In this document: piece after piece, positions 45,775-54,861 of the stretch
How the letters are laid out: every line of letters begins with the position of its first letter
Position numbering within the stretch: the stretch's first letter is position 1
Assembly: GCF_015999265.1 (NCBI RefSeq)
Contig: NZ_JAEAGR010000011.1
Span: forward strand, 62,001 to 126,000
Reading direction: 5' to 3'
Source of the DNA: Mobilitalea sibirica
Lineage (GTDB): Bacteria > Bacillota > Clostridia > Lachnospirales > Lachnospiraceae
Length of the DNA: 64,000 nucleotides
Notes under the pieces: model-generated
What the model was told of the DNA's origin: nothing
Seen by the model: only the letters and a program-made list of their open reading frames with translations
Databases searched by the model: none
Translations under genes and position numbers: made by a program

Positions 45775-47004
45775 ATGAAAAAAATCAGTGCCATAGTAGT
45801 TATATGTTCCATGATTTTAATGTTGTTTTCAAAGGATTTTATTGATGCAAAAATAAAAAACACTTCACCGGACACGAAGGATGAGGTAGTCCCCGTTGCA
45901 GCTATGGTGGATGCACAACTTAATATCACTTCCCCATCCGTAGCATTAATTGAAGGTTCTACCGGTACTTTGATTTATGAAAAAGATAAGGATGCGAAGC
46001 TTAGACCTGCCAGTATAACAAAAATCATGACACTATTACTAATTTTTGAAGCCCTTGAATCCGGACAGATAAAGTTAATGGATGAAGTATCTGTAACAGA
46101 GCATGCCGCTTCTATGGGAGGGTCCCAGGTATACTTAGAACCATACGAAACCCAAAATGTAGATACCTTGATAAAGTGTATCAGTATAGCCAGTGCAAAC
46201 GATGCCTCTGTTGCCATGGCTGAGCATATTGCCGGGTCTGAAGAGGAGTTTGTAGCCAGGATGAATGAAAGAGCCAAGGAATTGGGAATGAACAATACAA
46301 ATTTCGTGAATTGCTGTGGACTCGATGAAGATAATCATTATTCTACCGCTTATGATGTAGCATTGATGTCCAGAGAATTAATTACGAGATTTCCTCAGAT
46401 AAGTAACTATTCCACGGTTTGGATGGATACCTTTGTACATACTACGAAGAAAGGAAAAACAGAATTTGGTTTAACCAATACCAATAAATTGATTAAATCC
46501 TATACTGGAATTACCGGTTTGAAGACCGGTTCCACAAGTCTTGCTAAATATTGCTTATCGGCTACCGCCAGAAGAAATAATATGGATTTAATTGCCGTAG
46601 TCATGGCTGCGCCGGATACAAAGACCAGATTTCGAGAAGCTGCTAAACTCTTAAACTACGGTTTTGCTAATTATTCCGTATTTGTTGACGATAATACAGA
46701 TATTACCTTAACGCCTGTCAGAGTGATAAAAGGTGTGCAGGATAACGTTCAGGGAATTGTGGGAGGTAAGTTCTCTTATCTGTGTGGTAATGGTAAATCC
46801 TCCTCCAACATTCAAAAGGAAGTAAATCTATTTGAAGAAGTGAAAGCTCCTGTAGCTCCAAATGATAAAATAGGAGAGATTATCTATACCTATGAAGGAG
46901 AGAAGATTGGAAGCATTGATATATTAGCTTCCCATGAAGTAAGAAAGGCCGGCTTTAAGGATTGTTTTGTAAAAGCGTTAAAACGGTACTTCTTAGCTAA
47001 TTAA
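45775..47004 (+). CDS. D-alanyl-D-alanine carboxypeptidase, DacF/PBP5 family (first copy)
   Basis: 409 residues, secreted low-molecular-weight penicillin-binding protein trimming wall stem peptides. Signal peptide MKKISAIVVICSMILMLFS, then the serine peptidase S11 domain with Ser80-x-x-Lys83 (PASITK), Ser140-Ala-Asn142 (SASAN region) and Lys250-Thr-Gly252 (LKTGST). A C-terminal PBP5-type beta domain follows (about 300-390), ending in a basic, amphipathic tail (FVKALKRYFLAN) likely to touch the membrane. A second member of the family is at 59924. A palindromic element starts 55 bases after the stop. Confidence 0.93.
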   Translation: MKKISAIVVICSMILMLFSKDFIDAKIKNTSPDTKDEVVPVAAMVDAQLNITSPSVALIEGSTGTLIYEKDKDAKLRPASITKIMTLLLIFEALESGQIKLMDEVSVTEHAASMGGSQVYLEPYETQNVDTLIKCISIASANDASVAMAEHIAGSEEEFVARMNERAKELGMNNTNFVNCCGLDEDNHYSTAYDVALMSRELITRFPQISNYSTVWMDTFVHTTKKGKTEFGLTNTNKLIKSYTGITGLKTGSTSLAKYCLSATARRNNMDLIAVVMAAPDTKTRFREAAKLLNYGFANYSVFVDDNTDITLTPVRVIKGVQDNVQGIVGGKFSYLCGNGKSSSNIQKEVNLFEEVKAPVAPNDKIGEIIYTYEGEKIGSIDILASHEVRKAGFKDCFVKALKRYFLAN

Positions 47005-47059
47005 GGATATGACAATATGAAAACTAATTAAGAAGGCGATTTATGTTATAGTAATTGAT

Positions 47060-47271
47060 GGGCTGTTCCTTTAGATTTCCAATAAATAAGACGGTGCTTA
47101 GGTTTCCCACACACACTCGTTTGAGTACACATTTCCTGCTGTGTTAGCCTGTTTCGTACATAAATGTTCGTAACAGTCATAACTATGTAGGAAATCTGTT
47201 CACCAAATAGTGTATTAAAGGAAATCCTAAGCACTGTCTTATTTATCGTATGTTATCTTTTGAAACAGCCC
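47060..47271. repeat. ~212-bp palindromic element with conserved loops, copy 1
   Basis: Ends GGGCTGTT (47060-47067) and AACAGCCC (47264-47271) are exact inverted repeats. A long stem pairs the AATAAGACGGTGCTTAGG side (near 47085-47102) with CCTAAGCACTGTCTTATT (near 47226-47243). Two blocks, TTCCCACACACACTCGTT (47104-47121) and a 24-base block at 47198-47221, recur in reverse orientation in the element at 63234-63448. An inner hairpin is closed by ATTTCCT/AGGAAAT. It encodes nothing and lies 55 bases after the carboxypeptidase stop. Confidence 0.85.
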
Positions 47272-47440
47272 AATATTTTATGAAAGTATATGTGAGTATG
47301 AATTCATCTTGTATATTGTGAATGAATCACATGGGAAATTAATTGGCATTGTATATCGGAGGATGAATTTACTATTCGTTATTCTCGGTTTTCAATCTAT
47401 GTTTCGATGTTTTTATAAAGGCCGCATCATAAGTAACTTA

Positions 47441-47469
47441 TTGACACTTCTTTCGCTACCTAGTATAGT
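47441..47469 (+). promoter_or_regulatory. Promoter of the metallophosphoesterase gene
   Basis: TTGACA at 47441-47446 and TATAGT at 47464-47469 with a 17-base spacer, about 90 bases before the start codon at 47560. The rest of the 555-base gap (47005-47559) contains the palindromic element and, at 47272-47440, nothing I can name. Confidence 0.62.
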
Positions 47470-47559
47470 ATATTATAGCGTAAATACGCAGACGGTGGGG
47501 TATTAAATTGACGCTAAAATGAGCTTTGGATGGAACATATCTTACTGAAAGGGGCAAAT

Positions 47560-48429
47560 ATGAATTATATCATTATAATATTAGGACTTCTTATCCTTTG
47601 GTCCCTGATTGAACAAAAGCTTCTTGTCACCTCGTCCTATGAGCTTACAACAGATAAGTTAGGTGGTAATGAAACGATATCATTTGTTGTACTGGCTGAT
47701 TTGCATAATCATACCTTTGGTAAAAATAATAACAGATTACTTAATGAAATAGATAGATTATCTCCGGAGTTAATCATAATTGCTGGAGATTTGATTACAA
47801 AAAGAATGAAATGCATACCTGGGAATGCCCATAGGTTAGTTGAGGAATTAGCAAAAAAATATAAAATATATTATGCTTATGGGAATCATGAAGAATATTT
47901 TGAGGCTCTTTGTGCTTCCGAGGATAAAACAGAAGCCGAATTATATTCTAGCTGGAGAGAATATAAAGAAAGGCTAAATCAGATAGGTGTTATCTTTCTA
48001 GATAATAACAGTTGTCTTATTCATAAAAACAACTTAAGATTTCGAATAACCGGACTCACTCTTGGTATTGAGCATTATGAAAAACATAAGAAAGTGGATT
48101 TGACGAATGACATTATAGAATCAAAAATCGGAAAGTCCAAGAAGAAACTATATGAAATTCTAATTGCTCATAATCCGGTATTTTTTCAAAGCTATGCCGG
48201 GTGGGGTGCAGACTTAACATTGTCAGGTCATGCCCATGGAGGGCTAATTCGATTGCCCTTCCTCGGTGGTTTAATTTCTCCTCAAGTTAAATTCTTTCCG
48301 AAATATGACGCCGGATTGTATACTGAGGATAATAAAGTGATGATTTTATCAAGAGGATTGGGTTCCCATTCAGGTATGCTACGGCTGTTTAACCGACCGG
48401 AATTAATTCATATAACATTGAAAGGATAA
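47560..48429 (+). CDS. Membrane-anchored metallophosphoesterase (YaeI/YkuE-like)
   Basis: 289 residues. One N-terminal membrane segment (MNYIIIILGLLILWSLIEQ) is followed by a calcineurin-like phosphoesterase domain: VLADLHNH, IIAGDLI, YAYGNHEEYFEAL, LIAHNPVFF and LSGHAHGGLIRLP. The metal ligands are therefore complete. Related proteins hydrolyse UDP-sugars or lipid A intermediates, or have unknown substrates. Active site orientation (probably outside) is inferred. AAAGGGG precedes ATG 47560; the frame is open from 47530. Confidence 0.88.
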   Translation: MNYIIIILGLLILWSLIEQKLLVTSSYELTTDKLGGNETISFVVLADLHNHTFGKNNNRLLNEIDRLSPELIIIAGDLITKRMKCIPGNAHRLVEELAKKYKIYYAYGNHEEYFEALCASEDKTEAELYSSWREYKERLNQIGVIFLDNNSCLIHKNNLRFRITGLTLGIEHYEKHKKVDLTNDIIESKIGKSKKKLYEILIAHNPVFFQSYAGWGADLTLSGHAHGGLIRLPFLGGLISPQVKFFPKYDAGLYTEDNKVMILSRGLGSHSGMLRLFNRPELIHITLKG

Positions 48430-48553
48430 AGAATTACTTACGCATAAAAGTATAATCCTAAAGTTTAAAAGATTTGCTATCATACAGCATTTTTTGATAA
48501 AAATGATAAGTAGTACGTACTTATATTAAGTTTGACAAGGAGAGAGGAGTACT

Positions 48554-49330
48554 ATGAGTATACCGGTAAAATTGGAGGCATTTGAAGGTCCGCTGGATCT
48601 ATTGCTTCATTTAATCGATAAAAATAAAATCAATATCTATGATATACCGATTGTGGTAATTACTGAACAGTATTTAGAGTATATCAAGCAGATGGAAGCA
48701 AAGAATCTTGAAATCATGAGTGAATTTCTGGTTATGGCAGCCACCTTAATCAATATCAAGTCTAAAATGTTACTTCCGGTTGAAGTTACAGAAGAAGAGG
48801 AGGAGGTTGACCCAAGACAGGAACTGGTGGAACGGCTTCTTGAATATAAAATGTATAAATACATATCGGAAGAATTAAAGGACAAGCAGTTGGATGCATC
48901 CAAAGTGATGTTTAAGCCTCCGACCATACCGCCGGAAATTGCTGGCTATAAAGAAGACATTAATGTGGAAGGTTTATTATCTGATTTAACTTTGGCGAAG
49001 CTTCATGAGATTTTTAAATCCATCGTAAAAAAACAGGCAGATAAGATTGATCCCATAAGAAGTAAGTTCGGTAAAATTGAAAAAGAAGAAATCAACTTAT
49101 CTGCAAAGCTGATACAGATACAAGAATACGGCATATTACATAAAATATTTTATTTTCGAAGTTTACTAGAGGCACAGAATACGAAGATGGAGATTATCGT
49201 TACTTTTCTAGGTATTCTTGAGTTGATTAAAATCGGAAGGATAAAAATTGAACAGGAAAACAGAACGGATGATATTAAAATAACGTATCTGGCTACAGAC
49301 ATAATACAAATGGAGGAGGTCGGCTTTTAA
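48554..49330 (+). CDS. scpA: Segregation and condensation protein A
   Basis: 258 residues, the kleisin subunit that bridges SMC heads in the bacterial condensin. N-terminal signature KLEAFEGPLDLLLHLIDKNKINIYDIPI is diagnostic, with SEFLVMAATLINIKSKMLLPV following. The C-terminal winged-helix region (VTFLGILELIKIGRIKIEQ) is also typical. AGGAGAGAGGAGTACT precedes the ATG. The stop overlaps the scpB start by one base (TAATG), giving translational coupling. Confidence 0.96.
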   Translation: MSIPVKLEAFEGPLDLLLHLIDKNKINIYDIPIVVITEQYLEYIKQMEAKNLEIMSEFLVMAATLINIKSKMLLPVEVTEEEEEVDPRQELVERLLEYKMYKYISEELKDKQLDASKVMFKPPTIPPEIAGYKEDINVEGLLSDLTLAKLHEIFKSIVKKQADKIDPIRSKFGKIEKEEINLSAKLIQIQEYGILHKIFYFRSLLEAQNTKMEIIVTFLGILELIKIGRIKIEQENRTDDIKITYLATDIIQMEEVGF

Positions 49331-49899
49331 TGGAGATAAAACAGGTAGAAGCCCAAATAGAGGCAATTTTATTTACGATGGGGGAAGCTGTGGAGATCGA
49401 ACGAATTGCCGGAGCCGTTGACCACGATGAGGAAACCACAAGAAAAATAATACATAATATGATGGATAGATATCAAAGTGAAGAGCGCGGTATCCATATC
49501 ATTGAACTGGATGGTGCTGTTCAATTATGTACAAAACCAAGTCTTTACGAATCCATTATAAAGATTACTCATATCCCAAAAAAACATGTATTAACGGATG
49601 TTTTATTAGAAACCTTATCCATCATAGCTTATAAGCAACCGATTACAAAGCTGCAGATTGAAGCTATTCGTGGAGTGAAATCGGACCATGCCGTGAATAA
49701 ATTGGTGGAATATAATTTGATCTGTGAAATGGGACGAATGGATGCACCGGGAAGACCGATATTATTTGGTACAACCGAAGAATTCTTACGATGTTTCGGT
49801 CTGCAATCTCTGGATTCGCTTCCGGTTATGAATCCTGAGAAAATCGAAGACTTTAAAATAGAAGCAGAAGAAGAGGCACAACTTAAATTGGATATCTAA
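49330..49899 (+). CDS. scpB: Segregation and condensation protein B
   Basis: 189 residues, the winged-helix dimer partner of ScpA in the SMC complex. Evidence: QVEAQIEAILFTMGEAVEIERIA at the N-terminus, LSIIAYKQPITKLQIEAIRGVKSDHAVNKLVEYNLICEMGRMDAPGRPILFGTTEEFLRCFGL. Translation is coupled to scpA. A short palindromic element that could end the transcript begins 37 bases after the stop. Confidence 0.96.
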   Translation: MEIKQVEAQIEAILFTMGEAVEIERIAGAVDHDEETTRKIIHNMMDRYQSEERGIHIIELDGAVQLCTKPSLYESIIKITHIPKKHVLTDVLLETLSIIAYKQPITKLQIEAIRGVKSDHAVNKLVEYNLICEMGRMDAPGRPILFGTTEEFLRCFGLQSLDSLPVMNPEKIEDFKIEAEEEAQLKLDI

Positions 49900-49936
49900 C
49901 TCATTAGATGAGATTTTTTAAGAGTAAAAAAATTAA

Positions 49937-49999
49937 AAGACGGTCATAGGAAACCCCCACTTTATAAATAGTGTATAAGGTGACACCTAGGGTCGTCTT
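49937..49999. repeat. Minimal member of the palindromic element family (possible terminator)
   Basis: AAGACGGTCATAGG (49937-49950) faces CCTAGGGTCGTCTT (49986-49999), pairing at ten of fourteen positions with a three-base internal mismatch. Between them lie CCCCCAC and AATAGTGTATAAGG, which correspond to the two conserved blocks of the 212-bp element, without its inner hairpin domain. It lies between convergent genes, scpB and a frameshifted gene, and is followed by a T-rich stretch. Confidence 0.6.
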
Positions 50000-50037
50000 A
50001 TTCATATTATTTATTTTGTATTTAGCTTTTCTATTAA

Positions 50038-50567
50038 TTATCTATATAATTTGCTCCATATCTTTAAAGCTTCTGTCGGATTGGTTGCAGGAGCCACGAT
50101 AAAATCATCCATATATTTTGAATCCTTTGGTTGAAAAACAAACATGTCGAAATCTTTCGAGGCGTATAACCTACCATAATTTCGTATGGTTGTTTTACCG
50201 TTGAGGCCTTTTTCATAATAGATGATATTTATAACTATGATATCCATATCTAACATTTGCATATAGAATTCATATTCAAATTTATCTATATGAATCGGTA
50301 TCGCTTCAATGAGAGTACTCCATAAAAATAGTTAATTGTAAAGAAGGGTGAATAATATTTCCCTTTGATTATAAAATTTGTATATCTGAAATTTGGATTT
50401 TTAGGATCACCTGAGAATATAGCTGCAGGATAAATATCATCCACCTTTTTCGGGATATAGGATATAATAATCGTAGTAATAATCAATGACATCATCAGGA
50501 ATAGGATGAAACTGATATACTTCATTATGGATTCCATACGATCCTTCCTTAAATATCTAATATACAT
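50038..50567 (-). pseudogene. Frameshifted gene for a small membrane-anchored protein of unknown function
   Basis: Two minus-strand frames fit together as one protein of roughly 180 residues. The first (start near 50534-50567) has a membrane segment (MKYISFILFLMMSLIITTII) and runs to about 50320. Beyond the TTTTT run at about 50321-50325 the reading continues in the -1 frame without a stop (WSTLIEAIPIHIDKFEYEFY) into the frame ending KIWSKLYR at 50038. Loss of one T from a run of six would explain it. Without the shift the first product ends early. I do not recognise the family. It could be a real pseudogene or a sequencing error in a homopolymer. Confidence 0.6.
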
Positions 50568-50810
50568 ATGGATAAAAAAAATCGAATTATGTAATTTGCT
50601 TCTATTATAGAAAAGTCATTTCGTGATTGCCATGACATATTTGGAAATGTTTGCTAGTGTGAGATCAATATCTTTATATTAATAGAGAATTCCTAAAAAT
50701 ATACTGTGAGTGGTGAAAGTTAAAGAAATTTAGACTTTTGTCACTTTTTTTGATAAAAACTAGGCTGATTTGCATGTTTTGAGTATGTTTGTTATACTAT
50801 AATAGAAGTA

Positions 50811-51412
50811 ATCATTGTCACGATTTCGCGAATAAACAGATTAAGCCCCAAAGCAAAGCTTTGTGGCTCGCGTTACACTTATCGATTGGAATAAATAGGT
50901 TTTCTCATGCAAGCATGGAAAATCATTGCCGCGTTATCGCGAATAAACAGCGAAGACTCCAAATCCTTCGGATTTGTCGTTCGCGTTACGCTTATCAATA
51001 AAAGCTAAGAATTTTCTCGTACGAGCACGTAAAGTCATTGCCGCGTTATCGCGAATAAACAGCGAAGACTCCAAATCCTTCGGATTTGTCGTTCGCGTTA
51101 CGCTTATTGATAAAAGCTAAGAATTTTCTCGTACGAGCACGTAAAGTCATTGCCGCGTTATCGCGAATAAACAGCGAAGACTCCAAATCCTTCGGATTTG
51201 TCGTTCGCGTTACGCTTATCAATAAAACCCTATGAATTTTTTTGTGCGAGCACAAAAATTCATAATGCCGCGATTTCGCGAATAAACAGATTAAGCCCCA
51301 AAGCAAAGCTTTGTGGCTCGCGTTACACTTATCGATTGGAATAAATATATTTTCTCATGCAAGCATGGAAAATATATTTTTCCATCGATTAATCTGTTTA
51401 TTCGCGAAAATA
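50811..51412. repeat. ~112-bp repeat array (five units) bounded by long inverted repeats, upstream of speD
   Basis: CGCGAATAAACAG recurs at 50827, 50938, 51050, 51162 and 51277 (spacings 111, 112, 112, 115). The outer two units are one type (A) and the inner three another (B). A-units have the hairpin CAAAGC-AAA-GCTTTG; B-units have CAAATCC-TTC-GGATTTG at the same place, so the stem is kept while its sequence differs. The last unit ends with a 21-base exact inverted copy (51389-51409) of the unit start (51274-51294). The array lies between divergent genes. The flanking 50568-50810 is AT-rich with nothing I recognise. An 86-codon minus-strand frame inside the array is only translated repeat. 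Confidence 0.9.
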
Positions 51413-51456
51413 ACACTAATACTAAACAAGCAGTTTACAAATGCTAAAAATAATGC

Positions 51457-51485
51457 TTGCAAGTTTGCATACATTTTTGTATAAT
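51457..51485 (+). promoter_or_regulatory. Promoter of the polyamine gene cluster
   Basis: TTGCAA at 51457-51462 and TATAAT at 51480-51485 with a 17-base spacer, 45 bases after the repeat array and 55 bases before speD. The array therefore lies immediately upstream of this promoter. Confidence 0.65.
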
Positions 51486-51540
51486 AGTCAATGCTGTTAT
51501 TATTACATAAACAGCTTTTACTTTGAATAGAAAGGTTGTG

Positions 51541-52353
51541 ATGTTAGGGTTGGATAAAAAGCTTACTTTATATGGCTTTAACAACCTCACAAAGACACTT
51601 AGCTTTAACATTTATGATGTTTGCTATGCAAAAAGTGAGAGGGAACAAAGAGATTACATTGCTTATATTGATGAGCAGTACAATTCGGAACGTTTAACTA
51701 AAATTTTAGTTGATGTTACTGAAATGATAGGTGCACATATTCTTAATATATCGAAACAGGATTACGATCCGCAGGGCGCAAGTGTAAACATATTAATCGC
51801 AGAAGGCTCCTTGTCCTCCGGACATATTGATGAATCCTGTAACCAAGGCAAATATTTGATTAACCCAAGAGATTCGGTACATGCCCATCTGGATAAAAGC
51901 CATGTAACCGTTCATACCTTTCCTGAGCATCACCCTGATAATTCAATCTCTACTTTCCGGGTTGATATTGATGTATCTACCTGTGGAGAGATTTCACCGC
52001 TGAATGCACTGGATTACTTAATCGGAAGCTTTGATTCCGATATTATTACCATAGATTATCGTGTCAGAGGTTTCACCAGAGATCTGCACGGTATGAAATA
52101 CTTTATTGATCATGATATAACCTCTATTCAGGATTATATTGATGATGTTACCTTAACCAGATATGATGCGATTGATGTTAACGTATATCAATCAAACATT
52201 TTTCATACAAAAATGTTGATTAAAGAAATTGAATTACAGCATTATCTATTTAATACAGATGTATACGAATTACCACCGAAGCAAAGACTTGAGATTACAA
52301 ACAGTCTTCGTAAGGAAATGATAGAGATTTTTAGTGGCATGAATATTTATTAA
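51541..52353 (+). CDS. speD: S-adenosylmethionine decarboxylase proenzyme (E. coli type)
   Basis: 270 residues, larger gamma-proteobacterial-type SpeD rather than the ~125-residue Bacillus type. It aligns along its length with E. coli Spe[80 protein letters not shown] and [13 protein letters not shown]. Self-cleavage to make the pyruvoyl group should occur at Lys119-Ser120 in [11 protein letters not shown]. It supplies decarboxylated SAM to SpeE. The frame opens at TTG 51523, but GAAAGG six bases before ATG 51541 fixes the start. speA follows 16 bases later. Confidence 0.95.
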   Translation: MLGLDKKLTLYGFNNLTKTLSFNIYDVCYAKSEREQRDYIAYIDEQYNSERLTKILVDVTEMIGAHILNISKQDYDPQGASVNILIAEGSLSSGHIDESCNQGKYLINPRDSVHAHLDKSHVTVHTFPEHHPDNSISTFRVDIDVSTCGEISPLNALDYLIGSFDSDIITIDYRVRGFTRDLHGMKYFIDHDITSIQDYIDDVTLTRYDAIDVNVYQSNIFHTKMLIKEIELQHYLFNTDVYELPPKQRLEITNSLRKEMIEIFSGMNIY

Positions 52354-52369
52354 GATAGGGGAATCACAA

Positions 52370-53815
52370 ATGACATATACACAACAAAATTCACCTATAC
52401 ATGAAGCATTAGTGAAGCATAAAAAGAACCGGGTAGTACATTTTGATGTGCCCGGTCACAAGGGAGGAAGGGGCAACCCTGAGCTCACACAGTTTCTAGG
52501 GGCGGAGTGCCTCAAGGTTGATGTAAATTCTATGAAACCCTTGGACAATCTAATCCACCCTACATCAGTTATAAAAGCTGCAGAGGAACTGGCCGCAGAG
52601 GCTTTTGGTGCAGAAGCAGCTTTTTTTATGGTCAACGGAACTACTGCGGCAGTACAGGCCATGATTATGTCCAGCTGTAAGGCAGGAGAGAAGATTATTA
52701 TGCCGAGAAATGTACACAGAAGTGCTATTAATGCGCTTGTTGTATGTGGGGCAATTCCGGTCTATGTAAACCCCGGAGTCAATCGTAATCTTGGAATACC
52801 GCTCGGAATGTCGATAGAAGAAATCAAGAAAGCAATTACTGCCAATCCGGACGCAAAGGCTATTTTCGTAAATAATCCGACTTATTATGGGATTTGCTCT
52901 AATTTAGAAGAAATTGTATCATTAGCACATGATAATAATATGCGTGTTCTGGTTGATGAAGCCCATGGAGCTCATTTTTACTTTGGTGAAAATTTACCGA
53001 TTAGCGCTATGGCTGCCGGTGCAGATATGGCTGCGGCAAGTATGCATAAAACAGGGGGCTCCTTAACACAAAGCTCCTTCTTACTGTGCGGTAAGGGCGT
53101 GGATCCGGGTTATGTTAGACAGATTATCAATCTTACGCAAACCACCAGCGGCTCTTATTTATTGATGGCTTCTTTAGATATCTCAAGAAAACATATGTAT
53201 CAGCATGGGAAAGAAATCATAGAGAAAACCATTGATTTATCGGATTATGCAAGAAATGAAATTAATAAATTGGGTGGTTATTATGCATTTTCTACCGAAA
53301 TAATAAACGGAGATACGATATATAATTTTGACCGTACCAAGCTATCCATCTATACTGGTGATATTGGTCTTGCCGGAATCGAAGTATACGATCTGCTTCA
53401 GAGTGAATATGATATCCAAATTGAGTTTGGTGATATTGGTAATATACTGGCTATCATTTCTGCGGGGGATCGGGCTTTTGAAATTGAACGTTTACTATCT
53501 TCTTTATCTGAAATTAAAAGACGCTATGGCAAAGATAAGGTAGGTATGCTAAACCATGAATACATTGATCCGGATGTTGTATTAACTCCGCAGACGGCGT
53601 TTTATAGTGATAAGAAATCCATATTATTAAAAGATAGTCTTAATCATATAGCCGGTGAATTTGTCATGTGTTATCCTCCGGGAATCCCGATTCTCGCACC
53701 GGGCGAACGAATTACCAAGGATATTATTGATTATATTATCTATGCTAAGGAAAAAGGCAGTGTGTTAACCGGACCAAAGGATATGAAAGTGGAATATATC
53801 AATATTGTTGATTGA
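52370..53815 (+). CDS. speA: Orn/Lys/Arg decarboxylase family, probable arginine decarboxylase
   Basis: 481 residues, PLP fold-type I decarboxylase of the short Bacillus SpeA/YaaO kind without the N-terminal wing domain. Signatures: HFDVPGHKGGRGN, FFMVNGTTAAVQAMI, VDEAHGAHFYFGE and the Schiff-base Lys in ASMHKTGGSLTQSS. The C-terminal domain contains YPPGIPILAPGERI. Arginine is inferred as substrate because speB (agmatinase) is in the same cluster; lysine or ornithine cannot be excluded by sequence. AGGGGAATCACA precedes the ATG. Confidence 0.85.
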   Translation: MTYTQQNSPIHEALVKHKKNRVVHFDVPGHKGGRGNPELTQFLGAECLKVDVNSMKPLDNLIHPTSVIKAAEELAAEAFGAEAAFFMVNGTTAAVQAMIMSSCKAGEKIIMPRNVHRSAINALVVCGAIPVYVNPGVNRNLGIPLGMSIEEIKKAITANPDAKAIFVNNPTYYGICSNLEEIVSLAHDNNMRVLVDEAHGAHFYFGENLPISAMAAGADMAAASMHKTGGSLTQSSFLLCGKGVDPGYVRQIINLTQTTSGSYLLMASLDISRKHMYQHGKEIIEKTIDLSDYARNEINKLGGYYAFSTEIINGDTIYNFDRTKLSIYTGDIGLAGIEVYDLLQSEYDIQIEFGDIGNILAIISAGDRAFEIERLLSSLSEIKRRYGKDKVGMLNHEYIDPDVVLTPQTAFYSDKKSILLKDSLNHIAGEFVMCYPPGIPILAPGERITKDIIDYIIYAKEKGSVLTGPKDMKVEYINIVD

Positions 53816-54009
53816 TTTTACGAAATGACGTCCATGAACCGGAACGATATATACAACTATAATAAAGCTATACTAAATTGTGAATGAAGCATGTTAATCA
53901 TTATTTATTTACAAATGATATTTATATTGAATTTGTTGTACAAAGTTTTGTTCCCAAGGAACAGAAACAAATTTGATATAAAATATATGGAAAGGCAGGG
54001 TTGATTACT

Positions 54010-54861
54010 ATGGAATTGTGGTTTACGGAACATCATACGGAACATGTTAAATTCTCGATGAAGGTAAAAGAACAGCTGGTAAATAAGCAAAGTGATTTCC
54101 AACATATTGCCGTATTGGATACAGAAGAGTTTGGACGGGTATTGACACTAGACGGATACCTTATGGTTACTGAGAAGGATGAGTTTATCTATCATGATAT
54201 GATTGTTCATGTTCCAATGGCAACCAATTTAAATATCAAAAAGGTTTTAGTGATCGGAGCCGGAGATGGAGGAACCATACGGGAGCTTACCAGATATCCT
54301 GGAATTGAACATATTGATATGGTAGAAATTGATCCTATGGTGGTTGAAACCTGTAAAGAATATATACCTCAGACTGCCTGCAGTCTGGAGGATAAAAGGG
54401 TTCATATCTATTATGAAGATGGGCTGAAATTTGTTCGGAGAATGAGAGATGAATATGATTTAATCATTGTCGATTCGACCGATCCTTTCGGTCCGGGTGA
54501 AGGACTATTCACGAAAGAATTCTATGGTAATTGTTATAATGCTTTGAATGACAAAGGAATACTGGTCAATCAGCATGAAAGCACTTATTATGATGAATAT
54601 GTGGAAGCCATGAAGAGAGCGCATCAACGTATTAAGGAGACCTTCGCCATAGCTAAGGTATACCAGGCCCATATTCCTACTTATCCCTCCGGGCATTGGT
54701 TGTTTGGTTTTGCCTCCAAGCATTATGATCCTGAGAAAGATTTAGATGTGGAACAATGGAATGCGTTGGGTATTAAGACAAAATACTATAATACAAAGCT
54801 TCACCTTGGAGCCTTTGCACTACCGAACTATGTAAAGGAGCAGTTGAGTGAATATGAATAG
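54010..54861 (+). CDS. speE: Polyamine aminopropyltransferase (spermidine synthase)
   Basis: 283 residues. Starts MELWFTEHHTEHVKFSMKVKEQL, as Bacillus SpeE does. The decarboxylated-SAM site is in LVIGAGDGGTIRELTRYPGI and VEIDPMVVE; the acceptor/catalytic region is IIVDSTDPFGPGEGLFTKEFY. It transfers aminopropyl to putrescine, or possibly to agmatine as in some bacteria. The frame opens at TTG 54001, but GGAAAGGCAGGG is well placed for ATG 54010. The stop overlaps speB by 14 bases. A 194-base gap precedes it. Confidence 0.93.
   Translation: MELWFTEHHTEHVKFSMKVKEQLVNKQSDFQHIAVLDTEEFGRVLTLDGYLMVTEKDEFIYHDMIVHVPMATNLNIKKVLVIGAGDGGTIRELTRYPGIEHIDMVEIDPMVVETCKEYIPQTACSLEDKRVHIYYEDGLKFVRRMRDEYDLIIVDSTDPFGPGEGLFTKEFYGNCYNALNDKGILVNQHESTYYDEYVEAMKRAHQRIKETFAIAKVYQAHIPTYPSGHWLFGFASKHYDPEKDLDVEQWNALGIKTKYYNTKLHLGAFALPNYVKEQLSEYE

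Noticed and set aside
50789-51001. 70-codon + strand frame at the start of the 112-bp array
   Set aside because: It runs through the repeat units, has no ribosome binding site of note and encodes repeat sequence only.
51046-51306. An 86-codon minus-strand frame inside the 112-bp array
   Set aside because: It is the translation of two and a half repeat units, so it repeats itself (KRNANDKSEGFGVFAVYSR appears again in part), has no ribosome binding site of note, and would be an artefact of repeat length.
50811-51412. Possible CRISPR array
   Set aside because: Repeats cover nearly the whole 112-base unit; there are no unique spacers of 25-40 bases and no cas genes nearby. The same holds for the 166-bp array at 14233-14790.
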